A stretch of DNA of 58,840 bases from CAZNFR01 sp964572225 (GCA_964572225.1 CAZNFR010000013.1:1-58840); one strand, 5' to 3'. Positions 8,027 through 17,248 are shown, numbered from the stretch's first letter. Notes: a model not told the origin generated them from the sequence alone. Translations and numbers: made by a program.

Positions 8027-10257
8027 CCGAAAGCTTTTTTAGAATGAAACTGAAGGGTGAGGACTCTCTTGATCAGGACCCTGATCAGGGTTCTTCTCCT
8101 GGGCAGTTCACCCACAATGGATTCCATCTCGTACACCTCAACCCCGTTCAGCACCACATGGGTTTCAGCCTCCTTCTTTATCTGGACCAGGGTGCTCAGG
8201 GCATTGGAATCGGCGGCTGTCCATGGCCGGTTCGCCCTTACCACCAGGAGGGCTGAATCGATCTTCTCAACCAGGTTAAAGGGGTAGAAATTGTGGGTTA
8301 TGGATGGGACTTCCCAAAAAATAAAATCGTAATTGCTCCAACTTTTTCGCTCGCCATTATACACGATTTCATTAAAATCTGTGGCGGTAAAACATTTCTC
8401 CTTTGAATCATAAGACAGATAGTCGTAATTCTCTGACCCGAAATTTTCCTCTTCATCGTAATTCAGGTAAAGCACCCTGAAGCCGAATGATTTCAGTCCC
8501 TGGCCAAGTTCCTTACATACAGTTGATTTACCTTCGCGATCGCGGGTTGAGTAAACCATCACTATATGAGGTCCTCCCTCCTTATCAACATTCTTCCTGC
8601 ACAACTGAACTTTCTTCATGAGGAGGTCGACTGCACTTTCCCTGATCTTATCTGTGTTAACCGAAGGATGCTTGTGTAGCAAAGGATACATCCCCGCAAC
8701 AGGGTAGCCGGTTTTGGCAGCAGCCCGTTCATGACTTCTGATGTTTTGATCCAGATATTCAATGACCAGAATGATAAAGAGCATGAACACAAACCCACCC
8801 ATAAAAGCGATTATAATCAAAAACTTGCGCTTATCAGGTAAAGGTTTGAGAGGAAACACAGGTTCATCCACAACCTTCAGGTTAGACGACAATTCAATGT
8901 TTTGTTGTTTAAGTTTGGCCAGGGCCAGACTGTGAAGTAAGGAGAGATACTCCTGCTCGGAAACGTTGATCAGCCGTTCAATCCTCTTCAGATTTGCACC
9001 CAGGGGAGCAAAAGTGTCGTACTTCCGGGCAAATTCTTCTTTTCGTTCCTCCAGAACATCCATGCTGGCGGTAGATTCTTCAAAAATGATGACATTTTCA
9101 AGCCATTTATCAAAAATAGCACGGGTGGAAAGTCCCGTTTTCAACGATGAATAGCGAAAAAGCGAATCAACCGCATCTCTCAGATCCTGCTTTAGCTGGT
9201 CCGACCTGAATGTGAGTTGCTGGAGATTCCGCCTGTTCGAAAATGTGGTATCCGCGCCTGACCTTAATTCGGAGGTAGCTATCTGCCCGGTTACCTCGTT
9301 GAGTTGGTTACGAAGGGAGATAACCCTTTCGCTGGAAAGCATGAGCTTCGAATGCTCATCCATTCTTTCTTCAAGATTTTTAACAACGGCCTCCGCCCCT
9401 TTAAGGGTCATCATGGTCTGCTGATACTCCAGTTCCAGGTCCTCCTTTTTAGCGGCAATAAATTTCGTTTGCTCATGGTAATTGATGATCCTGTTCTCCT
9501 TGTTGAAATTCAGAAGAGCATCTTCCGCATCATCAAGATCTGCCTGGGATTTTGCCAGCTGGTTCTCAAAATAGCGCACTACCGCATCGGTTTGCCTTTC
9601 CTTTAACCCAGTGAAGTTATGGATGAAAATGGAGGTGAGAATTTCCAGAGTATGACGGGCAATCCCGGCATCATTGCTGGTATAGTTTATCTTTAGCAAA
9701 TCGGAATTCTGAACCCTCATTACCTTAATACCCGAGATATGCCGCACACTATAATGAGGATGGTCCAGATTTAATAATCTGTTAACGTAATTATCTTCGG
9801 AACGGTTTTTATACTCTTCCAGAGCCGCATACGTGTCTTCCAAAGAATTGCGGTCAACCAGATCCATAACTTCCTGAGGGGTTTCAGCCTTCAGGGCAGA
9901 CAGGTGCTCGGCCGAAATAAAATACGGGTCCGGTTCCTCCAGCATCAGATGATGGGATAAAAGCATAAGCCCGGTATTCTCGAGAGTTGCCCTGGATTTT
10001 ATAATGTTTATGAGATTATCAAAGGCATTGTTAACCCCGAAAAAGTCGATCCGTGAATCCCCGGTATTTTCAATGGAATACCCCGAAGCCAGTCCGGTGT
10101 ATATAACGGTTTCGGACGCAAACTCCTGAGGCCTTTCGCGAGTCAGCAAAAAAACCGCCCCCGCCAGAAAAGTAGGAATCAAAATAAGATATAGCAGGTT
10201 CCTCCGCAGGAGCCTGAGCAGTCCAAGTATGTCGAGTATTTTATTTTCCTTGATCAA
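8023..10257 (-). CDS. Wzc/GumC-like polysaccharide co-polymerase with degenerate BY-kinase domain
   Basis: The 744-residue protein has an N-terminal membrane helix (about 18-38), a Wzz-type periplasmic domain with a long coiled-coil section (about 200-440), a second helix (about 480-500), and a C-terminal P-loop domain. This is the layout of Wzc/GumC proteins, which control chain length and couple to an outer-membrane exporter. The kinase part looks weakened. Walker A is STRDREGKST (about 570-579), the Walker A' strand reads LYLNYDEE with Asn where the first Asp should be, Walker B reads FIFWEVP with Glu for Asp, and there is no Tyr in the last 35 residues. Regulation by tyrosine autophosphorylation is therefore doubtful. 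ATGA overlaps link it to both neighbours. Confidence 0.87.
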   Translation of the reverse strand: MIKENKILDILGLLRLLRRNLLYLILIPTFLAGAVFLLTRERPQEFASETVIYTGLASGYSIENTGDSRIDFFGVNNAFDNLINIIKSRATLENTGLMLLSHHLMLEEPDPYFISAEHLSALKAETPQEVMDLVDRNSLEDTYAALEEYKNRSEDNYVNRLLNLDHPHYSVRHISGIKVMRVQNSDLLKINYTSNDAGIARHTLEILTSIFIHNFTGLKERQTDAVVRYFENQLAKSQADLDDAEDALLNFNKENRIINYHEQTKFIAAKKEDLELEYQQTMMTLKGAEAVVKNLEERMDEHSKLMLSSERVISLRNQLNEVTGQIATSELRSGADTTFSNRRNLQQLTFRSDQLKQDLRDAVDSLFRYSSLKTGLSTRAIFDKWLENVIIFEESTASMDVLEERKEEFARKYDTFAPLGANLKRIERLINVSEQEYLSLLHSLALAKLKQQNIELSSNLKVVDEPVFPLKPLPDKRKFLIIIAFMGGFVFMLFIILVIEYLDQNIRSHERAAAKTGYPVAGMYPLLHKHPSVNTDKIRESAVDLLMKKVQLCRKNVDKEGGPHIVMVYSTRDREGKSTVCKELGQGLKSFGFRVLYLNYDEEENFGSENYDYLSYDSKEKCFTATDFNEIVYNGERKSWSNYDFIFWEVPSITHNFYPFNLVEKIDSALLVVRANRPWTAADSNALSTLVQIKKEAETHVVLNGVEVYEMESIVGELPRRRTLIRVLIKRVLTLQFHSKKAFG

Positions 10258-11012
10258 AATTTCACTCCCGTAACTTCCTGGAGTATCATATAGCTTGTCA
10301 GAAACTCACTTTTGGCCGTCTCCAGGTCAATCATTGATTTAATATGAGTGGATTTATACCGGGTCAGATCAGACAGGGGAATCTCTCCGTTTTTAAACTG
10401 GTTTTCAGCCATCTGCAATTGCAGTTCGGTCGACAAATACTCCTGATTTCTGATCATCAATATATTATGCTTGCTTATCATTTCATGATAATAGCCAATC
10501 ACCATGGTTTTAATCTCATTCCGGGTTTCCTCCATCTGGCGTTTGCTTTGCTGTACTTTCAATTCTGCGATCTTCAACTGGTTTCTTCGGTCGTAAATAT
10601 CAAAAATGGGCAACCGGACTGTCAGCCCTGCAGAATAGCGAAACTGCTCCGAAGTGGAAAGGTAGGAATCATTGATAGCCTCTGCCGGATTCTCCGTTAC
10701 ATAGAAATTATCGAACATCCCATACTTAAAGGAAGATTCCACTCCAATATTTTCTGTCCATTCTCGTCTGGCACTCACTCTTTCCCTTTCTTTAATTTTG
10801 ATTTCATCGGCAGTGTATAGTAATAAAGGAGAATGTGTCATCGCAGAGTCAATCAAAATGCTCAGGGGTGGAACATTACCGGCAAAATCATCCCCCAGGC
10901 CTCCCTCAGGAAGGGAACCGGGACCGAATTGCAAATCTTTAGGGTCCTGACCTAAAGCAGTTGCAACCGATAATGCAGCAATACACAAAATCAGCGCGAT
11001 GAAATTCTTCAT
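10254..11012 (-). CDS. Short TolC-like outer-membrane efflux protein
   Basis: The 252-residue protein has a cleavable signal peptide (MKNFIALILCIAALSVATALGQ). The rest alternates beta-like and long helical stretches, with a heptad-rich region about 130-245, as in one repeat of a TolC/OEP protein. TolC-family proteins normally have two such repeats and exceed 400 residues, so this is about half length. It overlaps the Wzc-like gene by ATGA at 10254-10257 and so replaces a canonical Wza at this position. It may assemble as a larger oligomer or be a periplasmic adaptor. Frame and stop are clean, with no sign of a frameshift. Confidence 0.72.
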   Translation of the reverse strand: MKNFIALILCIAALSVATALGQDPKDLQFGPGSLPEGGLGDDFAGNVPPLSILIDSAMTHSPLLLYTADEIKIKERERVSARREWTENIGVESSFKYGMFDNFYVTENPAEAINDSYLSTSEQFRYSAGLTVRLPIFDIYDRRNQLKIAELKVQQSKRQMEETRNEIKTMVIGYYHEMISKHNILMIRNQEYLSTELQLQMAENQFKNGEIPLSDLTRYKSTHIKSMIDLETAKSEFLTSYMILQEVTGVKF

Positions 11013-11015
11013 TAT

Positions 11016-12197
11016 CTAAACATTTTCTTTCTGAAACAGCGCAGGAATGGTCATCAGGAGAATCCGGATATCCTTCAGAAAGGAATAGTTCCGGGCATAG
11101 ACATTATCCAGCTCCTTCCGTTCGTCGGCCGACATCTCAGAGGTTTTCCCCCGTTTCATCACCTGCCAGAGTCCGGTAATTCCCGCAGGAGCATGGAAAC
11201 GCTCTGCCCATTGATCGTTGGTAAGCATCTCCGCCTCATACAACGGAAGAGGCCGGTTGCCGACAATGGACATATCCCCTTTCAGTACATTAATGAGCTG
11301 GGGCAGTTCATCAATACTGGTATTTCGTATAAACTTCCCAACCCTGGTAATCCTCGGATCATCCTTGATCTTCATGAAGGTCGCAGCATTCTCCTCCTTC
11401 TTTCTCCGTAAATACTCCTCTTCACAAATCTCCTCGCCATCAATATATAACATATTCTTACAGGGTTGTTTTTCACTGCTGAAGGGTCTCTGGTTTTCAT
11501 CTGCAGGTTTCGCGACTGCCGGGGCATACTGATTCAGATCTTTCATTTCCTTCAGTTTGGAGTCGGCCCCCGTATACATGCTGCGGAACTTATAGAAATT
11601 GAATACCCGATAGCCTGTACCTACCCTTCTTGAGATATAATAAACCTTTCCCCTGGATTCAAGCCGGATGGCCAACATAATCAGGATCAGAAAAGGCGAC
11701 AGGAAAAGCAGTATGGATCCTGCAACAAGAATATCAAAGATTCTCTTTTGCATAGGAATTCGGTACTCTTCAAACTTTATCTCCTGAGGTGCAGAATACT
11801 CCTCCGGACGAACCTTGGTTAGAAAATTGATTCGTTCAATAAGATTTCCGGGTTCAACAGGTCCTGAAAAATAGTCATTCACCCCGGTTTTCATGGCTTC
11901 ACGCAAAAGTCCCGGCTTTTTTTCCTTTCCGATCAGAATAAACAAAAACCGTCCCCCGTTCTTCTCCGTTCTCAGGAATTTGAAAAAATCCAGACTGCTC
12001 ATGCCGTCCAGTTCATCCTCACAAATGAACACGGCTTCCTCCTCCTTCTTTACATCCGATCTGAAAAATTCGAAGGGATTCCGGAAATGCCTGGTAATCT
12101 GCAATGTACCTGATTCGGTGAGGGAATTATACAAATCCCAATCCTTTCCAAGGTAATAGATACTACCTTCAAAATTCAATAGCCCCTTATGTTCCAT
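11016..12197 (-). CDS. Initiating sugar-phosphate transferase (bacterial sugar transferase family) with receiver-like N-terminal domain
   Basis: Residues about 145-393 form the bacterial sugar transferase domain. A membrane helix follows KRIFDILVAGS, then come YKFRSMYTGAD and DPRITRVGKFIRNTSIDELPQL, and near the C-terminus GITGLWQV. This family transfers a sugar-phosphate to undecaprenyl phosphate and starts repeat synthesis. Between KFRSM and DPRIT is an insert of roughly 65 charged residues. Residues about 1-130 are not part of the family. Their spacing (FICEDELDGMSSLDFFKFL, LFILIGKE, ALKTGV-like DYFSGPVEPGNL) resembles a response-regulator receiver fold without a clear phospho-acceptor set. 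The gene lies 4 bases after a true receiver gene, suggesting signal input into chain initiation. Confidence 0.87.
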   Translation of the reverse strand: MEHKGLLNFEGSIYYLGKDWDLYNSLTESGTLQITRHFRNPFEFFRSDVKKEEEAVFICEDELDGMSSLDFFKFLRTEKNGGRFLFILIGKEKKPGLLREAMKTGVNDYFSGPVEPGNLIERINFLTKVRPEEYSAPQEIKFEEYRIPMQKRIFDILVAGSILLFLSPFLILIMLAIRLESRGKVYYISRRVGTGYRVFNFYKFRSMYTGADSKLKEMKDLNQYAPAVAKPADENQRPFSSEKQPCKNMLYIDGEEICEEEYLRRKKEENAATFMKIKDDPRITRVGKFIRNTSIDELPQLINVLKGDMSIVGNRPLPLYEAEMLTNDQWAERFHAPAGITGLWQVMKRGKTSEMSADERKELDNVYARNYSFLKDIRILLMTIPALFQKENV

Positions 12198-12201
12198 TTC
12201 C

Positions 12202-12567
12202 TTATTTGTTAATTAAGCGTGAAACTCTTAATTGCAGTTCTTCAGGGTTGAAAGGTTTTATCAGGTAATCGGCAGCTCCCAGTTTCAGGAACTTTATTTT
12301 TTCGGATGTCTCTTCAATGCTGGAAAGCATTACAACGGGGATCTCCCTGAAGAAACCGGAGTTCTTCAACTGCTTTATGAATTCTTCCCCATCCATAACC
12401 GGCATATTTATATCCGAAATAATAAGATCGGGTAAATTGCCCTCCTCCATCCAGGTCATGGCCTCCATTCCGTTGTTTTTGATCACGGTATTAAAATCCT
12501 TTGCCAGGAATTGCTGAATTATCCTGGAAATTTCCGTCTTGTCATCAACCACAAGGATTGTTTTCAT
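12202..12567 (-). CDS. Single-domain response regulator (CheY-like) heading the polysaccharide operon
   Basis: The 121-residue protein is a receiver domain only. The acidic pocket is VVDD (residues 6-9), the phospho-acceptor is Asp52 in ISDINMP, the switch residue is Ser in MLSS, and the conserved Lys lies in LIKPF. It has no output domain, so it must act by protein contact. It is the first gene of the minus-strand run and is separated by 4 bases from the sugar transferase whose N-terminus is receiver-like. It is divergent from the kinase gene at 12686, a plausible phosphodonor. Confidence 0.9.
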   Translation of the reverse strand: MKTILVVDDKTEISRIIQQFLAKDFNTVIKNNGMEAMTWMEEGNLPDLIISDINMPVMDGEEFIKQLKNSGFFREIPVVMLSSIEETSEKIKFLKLGAADYLIKPFNPEELQLRVSRLINK

Positions 12568-12685
12568 AGTGCAAAAAAATTTATCCTTTTTTACATAATT
12601 TTAGTTAAAAGGTTACCTAATCCCAGATTTTTCTTAAATTTCGACCGACTCCCGAATATCGCTGAAACCGGGAAAAATCAATCCC
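12568..12685. promoter_or_regulatory. Divergent intergenic region between the polysaccharide operon and the kinase island
   Basis: The 118 bases must contain the promoters for both the leftward polysaccharide operon and the rightward kinase genes. It is AT-rich with T-tracts. For the rightward side, TAAATTTC at 12635-12642 is one base from the Bacteroidota -7 consensus TAnnTTTG, but no good -33 element stands at the right distance. No convincing leftward promoter was picked out. Confidence 0.35.
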
Positions 12686-13786
12686 ATGAGTAGCTCTGAC
12701 AACAAACTCTTAATACTCATTGTCGACGACAACAGTCAGAACCTTCAGGTCATCGGCGAGATCCTCAAATCACGTTTCCGTATTGCCATGGCCAGGAGTG
12801 GAAAGCAAACTCTCAGCCTGCTGGAAGACATCCGTCCGGATCTGATACTCCTGGATGTCATGATGCCTGAAATGGATGGTTATGAGTTATGTGCGCAAAT
12901 CAAAACGAAAAAGGAACTCCGGGAGATCCCGGTTATTTTCGTGACTGCCCGAAGAGAGGTGGACAATCTTGTCAAAGGCTTCCAGGTTGGCGGGGTTGAC
13001 TATATCACCAAACCTGTCGATAAACTTGAGTTGTTATCCAGGGTCAATAACCATATTGATTTATACAAGGCAAAAGAGGTGATAAGACGGCAAAGCGCCG
13101 ATCTGGCGAGACTTAACAGTGTAAAAGACCGCTTATTCTCCATTGTGTCCCATGATCTTCGCGGACCCGTGGCCAATCTCAAAATGTTTGTATCTGCCAT
13201 TGCCAGTGGTACCATGGACATTGATGATCCTGAGATCTTTGAAACTTTCAGCAGCACCCTGGATGACACCTATAACCTCATCGATAACTTGTTGATATGG
13301 TCAAGGCAACAACAGGACAAGATCGAACTGATGCGGAATAAGCTTAACCTGTTCTACCTGGTAAAGGAGAACATGAGTCTTTATTCCTCTGCTGCAAAAA
13401 ATAAAGGAGTAAAGATCATCAATGATCTGGATGAGAATCTCGAGATCATGGCCGATGAAAATATGATCAAAACAGTGATCCGGAATCTTCTTAACAATGC
13501 CGTTAAGTTCACATCCAAAGGAGATACCATCACAGCCGGGTATCTAAGGGAAAAAAATGCCCTTACCGTTTACATTGAAGATACTGGGATCGGCATGCCT
13601 GCTGAAGCAGCCGCTACCTTATTTGACGACGAAGCCCGCCTGATCACCGAAGGGACCAATCGGGAAAAGGGCAGCGGACTCGGTCTGTCTATCTGCAAGA
13701 CTTTTGTCGAAGAACATGGGGGCAGGATCTGGGTTGAGTCCGAAGAAGGTAAGGGCAGTCGCTTCTCATTCACCCTTCCTGTTTAA
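12686..13786 (+). CDS. Receiver-histidine kinase protein (REC-HisKA-HATPase)
   Basis: The 366-residue soluble protein starts with a full receiver domain (acidic pocket about 13-15, acceptor Asp57 in LLDVMMPEMDGYE, Thr87, Lys109 in ITKP). A short linker and a HisKA domain with phospho-His156 in FSIVSHDLRGPVANL follow, then an HATPase with NNAVKFTSKG, DTGIGMP and GSGLGLSICK. There is no membrane segment or other sensory domain, so the input is phosphoryl transfer to the receiver. Such proteins sit in the middle of phosphorelays. It is divergent from the polysaccharide operon, about 100 bases before the next kinase gene. Confidence 0.92.
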   Translation: MSSSDNKLLILIVDDNSQNLQVIGEILKSRFRIAMARSGKQTLSLLEDIRPDLILLDVMMPEMDGYELCAQIKTKKELREIPVIFVTARREVDNLVKGFQVGGVDYITKPVDKLELLSRVNNHIDLYKAKEVIRRQSADLARLNSVKDRLFSIVSHDLRGPVANLKMFVSAIASGTMDIDDPEIFETFSSTLDDTYNLIDNLLIWSRQQQDKIELMRNKLNLFYLVKENMSLYSSAAKNKGVKIINDLDENLEIMADENMIKTVIRNLLNNAVKFTSKGDTITAGYLREKNALTVYIEDTGIGMPAEAAATLFDDEARLITEGTNREKGSGLGLSICKTFVEEHGGRIWVESEEGKGSRFSFTLPV

Positions 13787-13889
13787 GGGTAATTCGGAAA
13801 TTATTTTCACTTCGGGGTATTTCACCCGTCCGGATCAGAACAAAAAATTCCCTGTCCCGTAAACAGGGTCTGTAAACAGTCGTTTAAAA

Positions 13890-16277
13890 ATGAGTATATC
13901 TCCGGAAAAACAGAATTCTGTCTGCCAGGATAAAACCTACAGGTTGCTGTTTGATCTTTCCATGTCGATCGGTACCACTCTCGATCTGAAGGAGATGCTT
14001 GACCATACTCTGGCCGACTACCATGATAAATTGGATTGCAGCTATGTATCCACGCTGATGTTGGTGAAGGATGGCGTAAAATGGTTCCGGATCCCGGAGA
14101 TTTCTTCCGCCGGAGAAATGGCCGACAGGAAAAATCGTAAAAGATTAAGAGAAATTCTTCCTGAGGAATGGGATTCGAAAAGCATTGAAAATACCATTGA
14201 CCGTTGTCCGCTGATCGCCGAAGATCCAGAAAAAAACAACCATACCTACATCTTTTCACTGGAAAATTTTGGTTTCCTGTTTATAGAAAAAACCGGAAAA
14301 CCTTTGGATAATTATCTTCTTGAAAAACTACCGCTGGTGAATAACAAACTGGCACACGCTGGTATCGCCTGCCTCAAGAAATCGGAGTTGGAAGAAAGTG
14401 AAAAGAAATACCGGCAGCTTACCGAATTCCTTCCGGAGATGATCTGCGAAACCGATCTGGAAGGTAAGATTGTTTATGCCAATAATTATGCTCTGAATCA
14501 TTTCGGCTATACCAAAGAAGATCTTAGGAAGGAGTTTAATATCCTCAATCTCTTCCCCGAAAAGGAACAACAAAAGATCAGGGAGAATTTCAGAGAAGCT
14601 TTGAAGGCTGACAATGACAAACCCCGCGAATATGTGGCCCTTAAACGTAATGGTGACACTTTCCCCACCCTGGTTTACACCAGCAGGATTACCCACGAAA
14701 CAAAGGTTACTGGTGTAAGGGGGGTAATGATCGATATTACCGACCGTATCGAGAATGAGACAAAACTGGCCGACTCCAAGCGAAGGGCAGAAGAAGCCAA
14801 CAAAGCGAAAAGTGAATTTCTGGCCAACATGTCGCATGAGATCAGAACACCCATGAATGCCATCCTGGGATTTAGTGAATCCCTTTATCACAAGGTGGAA
14901 GATGCTCAGCATAAGAAAATGCTCAAATCCATCATATCCAGTGGTAATCTACTTCTTTCCCTTATCAACGACATCCTGGATATGTCCAAAATTGAAGCAG
15001 GAAAACTGGAACTGGAACCTCAACTGGCCGATATTCGAAACATCCTTTTCGAAATTACCCAGGTTTTTACCCAGAAAGCCAACAAAAAGGGGTTATCCTT
15101 TGAGGTCAATTGCTCCCCGGACCTGCCCCCATTGATGATGCTCGACGAGCTGAGACTGAGGCAGGTCCTGTTAAATCTGACCGGAAATGCCGTTAAATTT
15201 ACGGAAGACGGATATGTTAACGTAAGCGTTGAGCCCAAAAATCAAAAAAAGAATAAAACCGGACTGATCATCAGGGTTGCAGATTCAGGTATCGGCATCC
15301 CCGAATCAGAGCACAAAAAGATCTTCGAGGCCTTCCTTCAGCAAAGCGGACAAAGTACAAGGAAATATGAAGGTACCGGTCTTGGCCTGGCCATCAGCAA
15401 AAAACTTGTGGAAAAAATGAACGGAACCATAAGTCTGGAGAGCAAAATCGGTAAAGGATCCATATTTACGGTAGAACTAAAGGATATTCCATACTCAAAT
15501 AAGATCAGGGAAGAAAACTCCACCTTGGGAACCCAGGAAAAAAACATTGTCTTCGAAGAAGCTGAGATCCTGGTGGTGGATGATGTTAAACTAAATATTG
15601 AAACCCTTCGTTTTCTGCTTTCAGGACAAAACTTTAAAATTCTGGAAGCAGAAAATGCCGATATCGCAATCGAGATCCTTAACCATTACCATCCCTCACT
15701 GATACTGATGGATATCATGATGCCAGGGACCGACGGAGTGGAGCTTACCCGGTGGATCAGGAAAAATAAGAAACTCAGGCATATACCGGTGTTTGCTTAC
15801 ACTGCCTCCAGCGAAAAACTGAACATCGACCCGGTTAAAGGAGACTTTCATGGGGTAATCCGCAAACCGGTGGATATCCATGATCTGCTGGAAAAATTGA
15901 AATCTGTGCTACCTTACACAGAAGAGATCCTTGAAAATCCCCTGCAAAAAGAGGAAGACTCTGATCCGGATATAGACGTAAATGAAGAATTAAAAGCTAC
16001 CCTGCCGGAATTGGTGAAGGAACTGGAAAACGGAATTCTCGAAGAATGGAAAGGGCTTCAGGATAAACTCATCATATTTAAGATTGAGGATTTCCGGGAT
16101 AATCTGAATTCGCTTTTATCCTTATACCCATTACCCTCCCTGGAAAAATATATTGAAAAACTTAACCTGGAACTGGATTCCTTTGATCTTGACGGAATCG
16201 AATCCGTAATTAAAAAGTTTCCTGAATTGATCCAAAAGGTTCATAAAATAATACAAACCAATGTTGCCCAAAATTAA
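13890..16277 (+). CDS. Hybrid PAS-histidine kinase-receiver protein
   Basis: The 795-residue cytosolic protein begins with a GAF-like region of uncertain identity (about 10-160). It continues with a PAS domain (about 171-290, EMICETDLEGKIVYANNYAL), HisKA with His316 in FLANMSHEIRTPMNAI, HATPase (DSGIGIPESE, GTGLGLAISKK), and a receiver with acceptor Asp608 in LILMDIMMP and a Lys in RKPVD. The last 105 residues are helical with Leu/Glu-rich repeats and look like a four-helix Hpt-like bundle, but no Hpt-type His motif is visible. No membrane span is present, so the signal is intracellular. The stop overlaps the next regulator's start by 17 bases. Confidence 0.91.
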   Translation: MSISPEKQNSVCQDKTYRLLFDLSMSIGTTLDLKEMLDHTLADYHDKLDCSYVSTLMLVKDGVKWFRIPEISSAGEMADRKNRKRLREILPEEWDSKSIENTIDRCPLIAEDPEKNNHTYIFSLENFGFLFIEKTGKPLDNYLLEKLPLVNNKLAHAGIACLKKSELEESEKKYRQLTEFLPEMICETDLEGKIVYANNYALNHFGYTKEDLRKEFNILNLFPEKEQQKIRENFREALKADNDKPREYVALKRNGDTFPTLVYTSRITHETKVTGVRGVMIDITDRIENETKLADSKRRAEEANKAKSEFLANMSHEIRTPMNAILGFSESLYHKVEDAQHKKMLKSIISSGNLLLSLINDILDMSKIEAGKLELEPQLADIRNILFEITQVFTQKANKKGLSFEVNCSPDLPPLMMLDELRLRQVLLNLTGNAVKFTEDGYVNVSVEPKNQKKNKTGLIIRVADSGIGIPESEHKKIFEAFLQQSGQSTRKYEGTGLGLAISKKLVEKMNGTISLESKIGKGSIFTVELKDIPYSNKIREENSTLGTQEKNIVFEEAEILVVDDVKLNIETLRFLLSGQNFKILEAENADIAIEILNHYHPSLILMDIMMPGTDGVELTRWIRKNKKLRHIPVFAYTASSEKLNIDPVKGDFHGVIRKPVDIHDLLEKLKSVLPYTEEILENPLQKEEDSDPDIDVNEELKATLPELVKELENGILEEWKGLQDKLIIFKIEDFRDNLNSLLSLYPLPSLEKYIEKLNLELDSFDLDGIESVIKKFPELIQKVHKIIQTNVAQN

Positions 16278-16755
16278 TGATTCCACCATCCTGGTGGTCG
16301 ATGATAACAAGGAGAATATCTCTGTTATCGGCGGTCTGCTTAAGGACCTAAAATACAGAATCGCTATTGCCACCAACGGCCGGCAGGCCCTGGAACTGGT
16401 AGAGGAACATGAAGTGGATCTCATCCTGTTGGATATAATGATGCCTGAGATGGATGGGTATGAAGTATGTCAGAAACTCAAGGAAAATCCTAGAACAAAG
16501 GGAATTCCTGTAATATTCCTAACAGCCAAAACCGATCCGGACGACCTGGTTAGGGGTTTCGACCTGGGTGCGGTGGATTATGTGACTAAGCCATTTAACA
16601 AAGCAGAACTGGTAGCAAGGGTAAACACCCATCTTAAGCTGCGCGCCTCCATGAAAATCATCCAATATCAATCGGAAGAACTGAGAGACGCAAACAAAAA
16701 GATCCTGGGTACGCTTTATCAGTTCGGAAAATTCATGGGAAGTGAAAATGACTAA
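16261..16755 (+). CDS. Response regulator with C-terminal helical tail
   Basis: The 164-residue protein has a complete receiver set: VVDD at 12-15, Asp58 in LLDIMMPEMDGYE, Thr88 and Lys110 in VTKPF. A 40-residue helical tail follows, with no DNA-binding domain. It starts with ATG inside the end of the hybrid kinase gene (17-base overlap) and is followed by another receiver gene that also overlaps it, so kinase and regulators are translated together. It probably shuttles phosphate or binds a partner. The sequence is close to the receiver of the 12686 protein, suggesting duplication. Confidence 0.9.
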   Translation: MLPKINDSTILVVDDNKENISVIGGLLKDLKYRIAIATNGRQALELVEEHEVDLILLDIMMPEMDGYEVCQKLKENPRTKGIPVIFLTAKTDPDDLVRGFDLGAVDYVTKPFNKAELVARVNTHLKLRASMKIIQYQSEELRDANKKILGTLYQFGKFMGSEND

Positions 16756-17233
16756 CAACGAAAGCAATACCATTTTAATTATCGATGATACTCCCTCGAA
16801 TATTAAAATTCTGGGATCCGTACTCAGTCAGTTCGATTACAGACTTGCCATCGCAAGAGACGGAAAAGAGGGGATTGAACTGGCAGAACGCCTTAAACCC
16901 GACCTGATCCTTCTTGATATCATAATGCCTGAAGTCGATGGATTCGAAGTTTGCAAAACACTGAAATCCAATCCGGTGACCTCTTCGGTTCCAATTATTT
17001 TTCTAACGGTAAAAAGGGATATTCAGAGCATAAAAAAGGGATTTGATTGCGGTGGCGTGGATTATATTACCTACCCCTTTGTCGAGAAGGAACTGATAGC
17101 CAGGATACAAAACCACCTGAAATTGGGAAATATCATGAATACGATGATGAAACAGGCTAATGAACTGAAGAAGGTGAATGATACCATCACAAAAACCCTG
17201 GCCCAACTTAAGAGAAACAATGAAGATTCCTGA
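16748..17233 (+). CDS. Atypical response regulator lacking the conserved switch lysine
   Basis: Two starts are possible, GTG at 16742 and ATG at 16748; the ATG is preferred, giving 161 residues. The receiver has the acidic pocket IIDD, acceptor Asp57 in LLDIIMPEVDGFE and Thr87 in FLTVK, but the nearly invariant Lys of the KPF motif is Tyr (DYITYPFVEKEL, residue 109). That Lys contacts the phosphoryl group and helps activation, so this domain may be phosphorylated but switch differently, or act as a sink. A helical tail follows, with no output domain. It overlaps the end of the preceding regulator by 8 bases. Confidence 0.88.
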   Translation: MTNNESNTILIIDDTPSNIKILGSVLSQFDYRLAIARDGKEGIELAERLKPDLILLDIIMPEVDGFEVCKTLKSNPVTSSVPIIFLTVKRDIQSIKKGFDCGGVDYITYPFVEKELIARIQNHLKLGNIMNTMMKQANELKKVNDTITKTLAQLKRNNEDS

Positions 17234-17248
17234 CTTCCGGTCCTTATC

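Noticed and set aside
13822..14259. 145-codon minus-strand frame opposite the hybrid kinase start
   Set aside because: Antisense to a strongly supported kinase gene; low-complexity, composition unlike the neighbours.
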